Positions 1 through 7,616 of a DNA stretch of 15,078 bases are shown here, piece by piece. The notes beneath the pieces were generated by a model. It was not told where the DNA came from. It saw nothing but the letters and a program-made list of their open reading frames with translations, and did no database searches. Every line of letters starts with the position of its first letter. The first letter of the stretch is position 1. The DNA comes from Thalassiosira profunda (taxonomy: Eukaryota; Bacillariophyta; Thalassiosirophyceae; Thalassiosirales; Thalassiosiraceae). The DNA lies in the NCBI GenBank assembly GCA_036939355.1, contig JALLAP010000287.1:1-15078 (forward strand), in the 5' to 3' direction. A program made the translations under genes and the position numbers.

Positions 1-10
1 GCTCGTGCGA

Positions 11-2553
11 TTAAGGAGACGTCGCAAGAGGATTCTCCCACACAGTCTGCGTTCGATCCAGAGTGAAGTAGTAGTGTGCCCCACTGCTCGGATCGAGCGC
101 CTTTGCCCACCCGATCGCCCGAAGCTCCTCGTCGCTTGGCACGATGGAGCTCTCCGACTCAAGCAGCGAAAGCGAGATGTCGTCTCCTTCCGGAGCATCC
201 TCCGCACTACTCTCCCTTCCCCCGTCTTTACATCTCGACTGCGCCACGGTCGACCTCGTGACGTAGCTCAGCAGGCTTTGGTCCTCCGTCCCTCTCGTCT
301 GCACGGATCCCCCATCGCCAACGACGTTATTGGCCGCCATTGGTGGACAAAACTGTGAGGATGAATTGATCGAGTAGGCCATGCTATCGTTCGACGGAGA
401 GATGGGCGACGTTTTTGGTTGCCTTGACGAAGACGCTTTCGACGTCGGCGTGCCCCGCTCCTCGCTTTCGTCCTGACGTCTGTCCCTCATGTCCCTCCTC
501 AATGGCTATTTAGATGGAAGTGAAAATAAGTTGTGAGAAACCAACGCGGTGGACAGAGCCGAAAGAGTTGCAGATCTTCACATACCTTCGTCCCCTTGGG
601 ATCCCTCAACAACGGGCGCTCGTGCGCACGGTCGCCCCGCTTCCTCTCCTTCGGCCGCGGCAGCCGGTGCTGTTCCCTCTCGCTTTCCGCAACGCTGCTG
701 TCCGAAAAGGACACCTCTTTCGACGAAGAGCCAAAGGAGGAAGTCCGGCTCTGCCCCTGGCTGCCGCCGGCGTCGAAGAATTTCCTGTCCGCGTCGAAAT
801 CGGCGGTCCATTGCTTGTCCGTCGCGGGACTGTCCGTTTCCGTTTCGTCCATGGTGGACGTCGTCGGCCGCGTGTCCAAATGGTGCCTCGGCCGCCCCTC
901 CTCCCGATGCCTCTGCGACTTCTCCTGCGCCTCCTTTTCCTTCTCGCCCTTCCTCTTCCACCCCTCCTCGCGCCCCGGCGTCTCCGGCTCGTCGTGGACC
1001 GGTTCGAAGCCGAACACGCCAATCTCGGTCTCCGCACCGCGCTCCTCCACGGGGCTCAGGTGTCCGGTCGGATTGGCGCACCCTCCCAACACCGCGTGCA
1101 TCAACTGCACGGCGCGCGGCTTCGGGAGGGGCTCCGACAGCCACTCCCGATGCCTGGCGTCCCAGCTCTTGTGGACGACCGTGCGAATCATGCTCCGGCG
1201 CATCTTGGTCGTGTACGGCGGCAAGAAGTTGGGCGCGAAGTAATTCGTCGGGACGCCGTCCTGCAGCAAATAAATCCCGTGGGGCTTCGTGATCTCCTCC
1301 AAGATCACCCCCCTTGACGCATCGTCCGCATGCGGCGGCTGGAGCGTCTGGGGCCCCTTCTCCCGCCACAGATCGATGACGTGCTCGCTCCGCGCGAAGT
1401 ACTTGTTCATGTGCTTGGGCGTCATCCACCGCACTTTGCGGGCGAGGGTGATTTGGAACGGCCGCCGGCTCCACTGGGCGCCCACGGGGGCGAAGTACTC
1501 GTACAGCTGGTTGTGCAGAAATTCGAGGCACCAGTTCGTCCACTCTTCCGGGGGGAGGTCGTCGTTCACGTCGCAGTCGAACCGGACCTGGAGGTCCGGA
1601 GGGCTGCGGTGGTTGACGCCGATGGTCTCGGGGAGGATCGAGACCTCCGGTATGAAGATTTCTCCCCGGGCCAGGGCCGCGATGATCTCGTCAATCACGG
1701 CCGCGCTGGCCGCGTCGATCTGGATGATGGGAATGTGAATCCGGTCCGGCGCCGCGACCTTGTGCCCCGAGCCGGGGGCCCTCCGCTCCGACGCCACCGA
1801 CTCTCCCTCGAATTCGCTCGGGACCCCGCTCAGGTACGGATCGCCCCGCTCCCCCCCGCCCGCGAGCCAGCCGCCCTCGTCCGTCGAGCTGACGTACTTG
1901 TAATCCCGATCCTGCAGCTCGTTGAAATCGAACGCCGTCTGCCGCGTGACCGTATCGGGATGCCCCAGCGTGGCATTCCGTCGCGACAAGCACAGGCCGA
2001 TGACCACGTTGCTCCCCCCGGCCGCCGCCCGCGCCGCCGCGGCGTCTTTGATGGCCCGCTCGCGCTGCCGCCGCTCGTCCACCACCGGGGCGAACCGGCT
2101 CTTCTGCTTGGGCGGGGTGTGCTGCGAATCGAGCGTGGACGCCATGGTGGTCGTCTCGTCGTCGTCCCGGGTCGTCGCGCTCCTCCCGCCGTCGGCGGTG
2201 GCGACCGTTCCGTCCTCCGGGGTGTGGTCGTCCAGGAAGCTGCCCCCCTCCATCGTCGCGCGATGCGCCGCCGCGGCGTCGGGGGACGCCACATCTCCCT
2301 GAATTCCGCACGCCTTGCCCGCCATGCCCAACACCTTCTCGCGCGGCTTCTCCAGCCGGATTTTGATGTCGTCGATCCCCTCCTCGACCCAGCGCAGGTC
2401 GCCGTTCTCCACTTTTTCCTGCACGGTGTCCTTCAGGGAGCCGCAGGCCAGGCCCGTGGCCTGGACGAGGGAGGAGAGGACGCGCTTCGCGGTGCCGCCG
2501 ACGGCGGAGCCGCGGGGCGGGGTGCCGTTGGGGCTGTTGAACGTGGCGCTCAT
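11..2553 (-). CDS. Unknown protein with C-terminal WW domain, two exons
   Basis: Exon 1 runs 2553-586 from an ATG and exon 2 runs 505-11 to TAA. The intron (585-506) has a GTATGT donor and a TAG acceptor and keeps the frame in phase 0, giving 820 residues. Near the C-terminus (about 787-816) is a WW domain: GW at 788-789, YY at 801-802, then W812 and P815. WW domains bind proline-rich peptides. The spacing between the two Trp is one residue longer than in YAP-type domains, and the usual strand-2 Asn is Thr. The rest matches no family I recognise. It has a basic amphipathic-looking N-terminus (about 23-75), an aromatic-rich, probably folded centre (about 270-490), and a charged low-complexity stretch (about 500-780). 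Without the intron, exon 1 would read on to a stop at 499 and lose the WW domain. The strand choice is firm; the exon joining is inferred. It could be a scaffold or adaptor, but that is a guess. Confidence 0.75.
506..585 (-). other. Intron of the WW-domain gene (80 nt)
   Basis: Reading the minus strand, the donor is GAAG|GTATGT and the acceptor is AAATAG|CCA, preceded by a pyrimidine-rich stretch. Both junctions fall between codons (phase 0). Removing it avoids the in-frame stop at 499-501 and joins the long exon to the WW-encoding exon. Confidence 0.72.
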
Positions 2554-2951
2554 CGTCGGCGGCCTCGGGGTGGGCTACTCGGGCGGCTAGAAGGGGGTGG
2601 CGTGCACGAGTTGTGTGCTGTTTGGAGCTTTGCGGCCCCGGCCGGGCGGTCGAAGTTTTTCGAGGCTTGGCTTTCTCGTGCCCCTGTCGCACAAATCGCC
2701 GATTTTTGCTTTCTTCCTGCTTTCTCTACCTAAGTGGCATTCTCGAGCGAAGTATTTACGTCTATCACAAACGACGTCCGGTAAGCAAGTCACATCAATC
2801 ACCAGGTGCTTCCTCACTGCTAGCAAAAGCACCCTCCCCCGGACCTCTGGTTCGCTTTTATGCACAAGCTGCAAATATCTACAACTGGAATTGTTGTTTT
2901 GCAATACAAGCCTAAAAATAGCTCTCAGCAAAGCAAAATCCATTGGCTCCT
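2554..2951. promoter_or_regulatory. Intergenic: 3' end of SOUL gene and promoter/leader of WW gene
   Basis: About 400 bp between two minus-strand genes. I see no convincing gene or RNA. On the minus strand there is a TATA-like CATAAAAG near 2857-2865, about 300 bp before the WW-gene ATG. An almost perfect palindrome, AAATCGCCGATTT (2693-2705), lies about 140 bp before that ATG. Its regulatory role is inferred from position only. Confidence 0.4.
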
Positions 2952-4112
2952 CTATTGCCTCGGTTCGACCAACACCGACACCTCGTTGCGTCGCTTCCAC
3001 GGGGGTGTGAACGGGTCGTTGTACTGCGCAAGCACCACAGGGGCATCTTCGACCGCACGCCATTCCTTGTTGGACTCCACCAGATCTCGCAGTTTCTTCG
3101 TCCGGGCGTCCACATCGCTCTTCCGTCCGAAGCCGCCAAACGCCAACACCGCTCGGTCGCAGCCGTCCACCGAAGCGACCTTGACGGCGCTGTCCGACAT
3201 GGGCTTTGGAGCCTTCGTCTCTTCGTCCCAGTAGTCACTGGGCAACACGAACGACATGGTCCGGTCGCTGCCCTCTCCCTCGCTCAAAACGGGCGTCGTC
3301 ATCTTCATTGCAACCTCCGCTTGATTCTTGCCGAATAAATATCCCGCGAGGGCGCCAAAGCTCGTGGCGCCCGATAGCTGCGGGTTGGACAGCTTCGTGG
3401 CGCTTTCCTTGTCGCTCCCCGAGGATTTCAACTCGTTCATTGTGACGCTGCAAACGGAAAACTTTTCGTACCGGCGGACCTCCAAGCCTCCCTTCGTGGA
3501 ACTCAGCACTTCGTACTTGGGCGTCTCCAGATCCGGAGTTCGTTTCAGCATCTCTTCCGACGACACGCTCCCCGCTTGGTCTTTCTTCGCCATCGCCAGC
3601 ATGGGCGAGATGCCGCCAAAGTCCGGATTGTCTGCCATATTTCGCAGCAATATGAAGAGCGACCTCCGCTCCCTGCGTTCCCTGGACTCTTCGTCATCCT
3701 CATCCGCAGTTGCCGGGGTGGATATGTCCAACAACTCTCGCAACCGAAGCTGCCTCGCGCGTCGGGAAAATTTGGAGAGCGGCAACCGAGCCCACAGCGG
3801 AATGCTGCCCTTCTCGGGCGGGAGCATGTCCCCGAGGTACCCCTCCATCTTCTCGGTGCCTCGGACTTCCATCAAAATTTCCACAGCCGATGATGCCGCG
3901 GTGGCATTTCCGCGCAATACGTCGTCCATCAGCAGCGATGGCGTCTGCATGGCATCGGCACCGGCGCTGGACATCCAACAGCTTGCAGGCGAGGACCTTG
4001 CTGACGCAGCAAGAGGTATCCTGGGCACCGGGCCCACGAAGGAAGCGACCTCTCCGACACGGAGGCATACCGCCGCCAGCAGCAACGCTGCCGCTCCGCT
4101 GCGAGAAGACAT
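2952..4112 (-). CDS. Plastid-addressed SOUL family heme-binding protein
   Basis: A single exon of 386 residues, from ATG at 4112 to TAG at 2952. Residues 1-24 form a signal peptide (a Leu/Ala/Val core) ending in VAS before Phe25, an ASAF-like site typical of diatom plastid precursors. The SOUL/HEBP domain spans about 195-384. Its landmarks are ETPKYEVL (195-202), the EVRRYE strand (211-216), LAGYLFGKN (255-263), MTTPVL (271-276), and the C-terminal signature with YNDPFTPPWKRRNEV (364-378). SOUL proteins bind heme or other tetrapyrroles non-covalently; plant plastid members occur in thylakoids and plastoglobules. The roughly 115 residues between the targeting region and the SOUL domain (about 75-190) are helical and charged and match no domain I know. 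The gene shares a divergent promoter region with the propeller gene to its right. The family call is firm; plastid location is inferred. Confidence 0.92.
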   Translation of the reverse strand: MSSRSGAAALLLAAVCLRVGEVASFVGPVPRIPLAASARSSPASCWMSSAGADAMQTPSLLMDDVLRGNATAASSAVEILMEVRGTEKMEGYLGDMLPPEKGSIPLWARLPLSKFSRRARQLRLRELLDISTPATADEDDEESRERRERRSLFILLRNMADNPDFGGISPMLAMAKKDQAGSVSSEEMLKRTPDLETPKYEVLSSTKGGLEVRRYEKFSVCSVTMNELKSSGSDKESATKLSNPQLSGATSFGALAGYLFGKNQAEVAMKMTTPVLSEGEGSDRTMSFVLPSDYWDEETKAPKPMSDSAVKVASVDGCDRAVLAFGGFGRKSDVDARTKKLRDLVESNKEWRAVEDAPVVLAQYNDPFTPPWKRRNEVSVLVEPRQ

Positions 4113-4187
4113 GTCGTCGTTGCAAAGGGTTCACCTTGATTGTGCCTGCCTCGGTACGGGGTGGAGCGGCGGGTGGAGGAGCAGCGC

Positions 4188-4207
4188 GGGGGGGGAGGAG
4201 GAGGAGG
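4188..4207. repeat. Polypurine tract G8 plus AGG repeats
   Basis: Eight G followed by four AGG units, in the divergent promoter about 75-95 bp upstream of the SOUL start. On the SOUL coding strand this is a pyrimidine-rich leader. It is simple-sequence DNA and its length is likely variable between strains. Confidence 0.8.
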
Positions 4208-4427
4208 TAGGAAGATAGAGGACCCAAAGAGGCCTACGTAAATTATGATACGGACATAAACCGGCATCTAAGTATGAATACCTTTTCTCCTTTTTTCATT
4301 TCACCCACCCCTTTGAGGCTAGAGGCGGGAAGAGCAAAATCGGCGGCCGAAAGCGCCAACGCCAAGAAGTTGCGCACAAGTGTTGCGGCGCCAACAACAA
4401 CGCCTGCGGGAGGCGAACCACCGAGCC

Positions 4428-4441
4428 GCTCTCTAGAGAGC
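4428..4441. repeat. Perfect 14-bp palindrome upstream of propeller gene
   Basis: GCTCTCTAGAGAGC equals its own reverse complement. It ends 62 bp before the ATG at 4504. Two further inverted repeats lie just upstream: TGTTG/CAACA (4381-4385 and 4392-4396) and CGCCT/AGGCG (4401-4405 and 4411-4415). They could be a DNA-binding site or folds in the mRNA leader. Confidence 0.75.
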
Positions 4442-4503
4442 TGCACTCGCCGGGCCGCTGCCCAATCGCCGCTGCAACAGTTCCACTCTCTGGCGCGACG
4501 ACG

Positions 4504-7482
4504 ATGAGCGCTTGCACGGTGCATGATGTGCAGGTGGAGGTGGAGCGGAGGCAGTCGCCGCCACCCCACGGCCCCGCGTCGCCGGCGCCCTCTCCACCGC
4601 ATGTTGCAATCGACACACCTGCCGTCCGCGTAAATAGCCCCACCTACGCTCGCAACACAGATGAACTCGCGCCGAGCGCGGTCAGCCCCCTTTTATCGGA
4701 TGCAGAGCGCATTCTATCAGATGCACAGCGAAGCGCCCAATCGGAACTGCGGTCAACACAATCTGTCTTGAAGCTCGCGGGGAGCGTTCTGGGGCGAGAA
4801 CGGTCCGGCTCCGGCGCCATTTCTCCCACAAATGGGAGAACGCCGCGATTGCCATCTCCGCATCCGTACTCCCCGGACATTCTGCGCGGTCGCATCATTG
4901 CCAGCAAAGCCGGAATATCGCTGCCTCCGCTGTCCATCCAGACATCCCTGTCCCACTCTCCACAAAACACCCCGCCGCAGTCGCCCACCGCTGATGACTG
5001 CCTCCACCTACCTGGAAAGTTTGGCTCCCTGTCGTCGGCTGAGGTCAAGAAGAAACTGACCGCCTCGCCCGTAATGCGAGAGGGGCTGCTCAAGAAGCTC
5101 GACGGGTTGAACAGAGTCCCGTCGAGCAGCAGCCTTCATTCCACCCGCAGCGGTGATTCTGGTGATGACCGGGACAACTGCAAGGTTACCATGCAAAGTG
5201 CCCACGAACATGCAAACAGGATCAAGGAACGGATCAAGCAACATTCATCTTTGGCAAAGGGGCTTCCGCCCGGCAACTCGATTGGAAACGACGATTCTCT
5301 GTCCCTATCGAACCTTGCAATCGATCAATCAACGCGCAATCGTGCACGTTCGCCGAGATTGCGGCAGAGCGATGCATTGGACATGTGGATGCGACGCAAG
5401 GTCGCATCAGAGAGAGGCAGAAAAACGCCGAAAGACTCCGGCGAGCATTTCGGCCAATACCATTTGCACCCATCAGAGACGGTCATCAGCCACGAGCTCA
5501 ATCGCGGAGACTGGACGTGGGCAGTAGAGTGGAGTCCAGATGGGAAGTTCCTGGCCCTGGCAACGGAAAATCACGGTTTGGCCGTAGTGGAAGCCGGATC
5601 GGGACTTGTCTGGAAGGTGGTGAAGGACGAACGAATGGGGAAGGTGAAGAACGGTTCTACGCACTCGATCCGCACCATTGCATGGGGCGGAACGTTCATT
5701 GCCCTGGGTGGCACTGGTGACGCTGTCTCTATTGTGGAACCGTGTTTAGCCGTGGGTGACGGCGAAAGGAATTACTCATTCAATGTGGTGGACGTCCTCC
5801 CAGAGACCGGTTTTGTCGGGACACTGTCTTGGCTGAAGAACTCAAACATCCTGGCCATTGGCAACAGAGAGGATCAATGCCTGATAGCTGAGATTCGTCG
5901 TAGGGATGACGGAGCGATCACGAGCAACGTGTTGCACAACATAGAGCGAAGCGATTGGGTCACTGCCGTAGCCTTCAGCCACGGAGGCACCAAGCTGGCG
6001 ATCGGAGATCGGAACGGTATTCTTTCGGTGTACTTGTTTGTGATCATCCGTGCTGGAGAGCCGCCGGCCTTATCGCCCCTGCAAGACGTTTCCTTGGATG
6101 ATAACATTTTGACCATTGAGTGGTCGCCTGATGGGAAGTTTCTCTACACCGGAGGCGAGGACTACTCGATAACTGTCCTGGAAACAACAAGATTTTCCGT
6201 CCTACGCCGGATTGGGAGAGATCGCTGGGTCCCCTTCTTGGCGACATCACTCGGAGGATCGTACGTGGCAGCCGGAGGGGGGTCGTCGCAGGTATCACTG
6301 TTGGATGCGAACAACAACTGGGAAGAAGCAACGTCCCTCCCGGTGGATGGGATGGCGAACTCTGCTGCGTGGCATCCACACGATGAATATCTGGCCGTTT
6401 GTGGCCAGTCCAACGATGTCGTCGTGTACGAGTCATCGTGCCAGCGATTCCAAAAAGGAAAGTGCTTGCGCACGAGTTCTTCCATACTTGCGGTCAATGC
6501 CTCTCCTGACGCGAAGAAGATCGCAGTTGGCAACGAAACAGGGTTGGTGACCATTTTCGATACAGAGTCTCCAGCCTTGGTCACTCTCTATGAGACCGTG
6601 ATTGGCACCGGAGGCGAGATGACCATCAGATGGAGCCCTGATGGCGCATCCATTGCCATCGCTAGTGGCAGCACATTCGTGTTGCTTGATTCTTCATCCG
6701 CCGGCAAGGAAGGAGTGCACCCACAAAGCTCGGCTTTGTATACTGTGAGAAAGGTGATACAAGGCGGCGCCAGCTTCTCTTCATTGTCATTCAGTCCTAC
6801 CGGTCAGTACCTGGCGCTCTCGGACGATCGAACACAAATCTTGGACGTCAATATTGGCTGTCGCTGCGCCCGAGTGCTTGATCAACCCGGTGTAGTTTCT
6901 TCTGCTTGGTCTACCAACGGAGCAGTCTTTGCAATGGTGGGAGGGAGTTCGGAGCTGTCGATCTACGATGTGAAGGGTGCCTCTCCAGACAAATGGAGCT
7001 TGTTGTTTTCCATCTCTTTCAAGGCGATGATAACATCGCTCTGCTGGGGACCCTCGACGTCTACAGGGATCTACTACCTCGCTTTCGGAGGAGAAAACGA
7101 GACAGTGGCAATCCTCGAAGTCAGAACGCAAGAGCGGATATGGGAGACGGTGCTCCAAATTCCATGCAATTCATGCATCAATGCTCTGGACTGGAACGAA
7201 GACGGCATGCTGTGCATAGGCGACGACGATGGTAGTGCGTCAGTTGTTGACCTATCGTACCTCTGCAAATCAGGCAAGGCTGTAAGCGAGATGAACTACA
7301 ACTGGCAGAGACAAGGCGTCATCAGCACAACGAAGTTGACACGCAACTTTGGGAGGAATGCTGTCACCTCTGCGTGCTGGCTGCCTTCGTCAAAACAGAC
7401 GGTACTGGAATACAGAGGTCAAAGCGCTCTGGCATTAGGCGGCTCAGATGGAATATTTGAGATCGTTGATCTGTCCACATGA
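4504..7482 (+). CDS. Double beta-propeller (WD40-like) protein
   Basis: A single uninterrupted exon of 992 residues, from ATG at 4504 to TGA at 7480-7482. The first 330 or so residues are Ser/Pro-rich and probably disordered, with 16 Ser-Pro or Thr-Pro sites by my count. This pattern is typical of targets of proline-directed kinases (CDK or MAPK). From Trp337 to the end I count 14 blade-like units, recognised by recurring cores such as WSPDGKFLALAT (342-353) and IEWSPDGKFLYTGGED. Seven fall before residue 650 and seven after 660, which suggests two seven-bladed propellers. Most blades lack the final Trp-Asp of classic WD repeats and end in VE, YE or FD. Such proteins usually act as scaffolds for complexes, and I cannot assign a partner or process. 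There is no signal peptide, so it is probably cytosolic or nuclear. The last residues (about 950-992) complete blade 14, so the protein is not truncated. Confidence 0.9.
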   Translation: MSACTVHDVQVEVERRQSPPPHGPASPAPSPPHVAIDTPAVRVNSPTYARNTDELAPSAVSPLLSDAERILSDAQRSAQSELRSTQSVLKLAGSVLGRERSGSGAISPTNGRTPRLPSPHPYSPDILRGRIIASKAGISLPPLSIQTSLSHSPQNTPPQSPTADDCLHLPGKFGSLSSAEVKKKLTASPVMREGLLKKLDGLNRVPSSSSLHSTRSGDSGDDRDNCKVTMQSAHEHANRIKERIKQHSSLAKGLPPGNSIGNDDSLSLSNLAIDQSTRNRARSPRLRQSDALDMWMRRKVASERGRKTPKDSGEHFGQYHLHPSETVISHELNRGDWTWAVEWSPDGKFLALATENHGLAVVEAGSGLVWKVVKDERMGKVKNGSTHSIRTIAWGGTFIALGGTGDAVSIVEPCLAVGDGERNYSFNVVDVLPETGFVGTLSWLKNSNILAIGNREDQCLIAEIRRRDDGAITSNVLHNIERSDWVTAVAFSHGGTKLAIGDRNGILSVYLFVIIRAGEPPALSPLQDVSLDDNILTIEWSPDGKFLYTGGEDYSITVLETTRFSVLRRIGRDRWVPFLATSLGGSYVAAGGGSSQVSLLDANNNWEEATSLPVDGMANSAAWHPHDEYLAVCGQSNDVVVYESSCQRFQKGKCLRTSSSILAVNASPDAKKIAVGNETGLVTIFDTESPALVTLYETVIGTGGEMTIRWSPDGASIAIASGSTFVLLDSSSAGKEGVHPQSSALYTVRKVIQGGASFSSLSFSPTGQYLALSDDRTQILDVNIGCRCARVLDQPGVVSSAWSTNGAVFAMVGGSSELSIYDVKGASPDKWSLLFSISFKAMITSLCWGPSTSTGIYYLAFGGENETVAILEVRTQERIWETVLQIPCNSCINALDWNEDGMLCIGDDDGSASVVDLSYLCKSGKAVSEMNYNWQRQGVISTTKLTRNFGRNAVTSACWLPSSKQTVLEYRGQSALALGGSDGIFEIVDLST

Positions 7483-7616
7483 CATGAACATGATGTTAGA
7501 GGAGCGAGTTCGATAACGAACTTGCAGCTACAGAGGCTGCGCATAGAATAGACATAAACGCAGCCTCTTGTGTACAATAGAAAAAGCATTAGGAGCAACT
7601 TCTGTGCATTTGTATC
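7483..7616. terminator. Convergent 3' region with two hairpins
   Basis: 134 bp between the stops of the propeller gene and SNF8. It holds two perfect inverted repeats: AGTTCG-ATAA-CGAACT (7507-7522), and AGAGGCTGCG / CGCAGCCTCT (7532-7541 and 7559-7568) with a 17-nt loop. Both mRNA 3' ends must lie here or overlap the opposite gene. A role in 3'-end formation or transcript stability is possible but unproven. Confidence 0.5.

Larger units (their letters stand above)
4113..4503. promoter_or_regulatory. Divergent promoter region, SOUL gene / propeller gene
   Basis: 391 bp between two start codons facing away from each other, with no gene inside. Features seen: a G8-(AGG)n purine tract at 4188-4207, which reads as a CT-rich leader just before the SOUL ATG; an AT-richer centre; a T-rich stretch at 4283-4301, close to the midpoint; and three consecutive inverted repeats at 4381-4441 just before the propeller ATG. 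That it drives both genes is inferred from geometry. Confidence 0.6.

Noticed and set aside
500..502. A separate small WW gene starting at TTG (500-502)
   Set aside because: It is a TTG, not an ATG, and the phase-matched intron 585-506 joins this frame to the long upstream exon. An internal ATG at residue 662 remains a weaker alternative.
1330..2733. A 467-codon open frame on the plus strand, antisense to the WW gene
   Set aside because: Its product is dominated by Arg, Gly, Pro, Val and Leu with no domain, as expected of the shadow of a GC-rich gene. The minus-strand frame is longer, more varied in composition and splices to a WW domain.
2587..3063. A 158-codon minus-strand frame spanning the end of the SOUL gene and the next intergenic region
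   Set aside because: It begins out of frame inside SOUL coding sequence and has no recognisable domain or splice links. It is most likely chance openness in a leader or 3' region.
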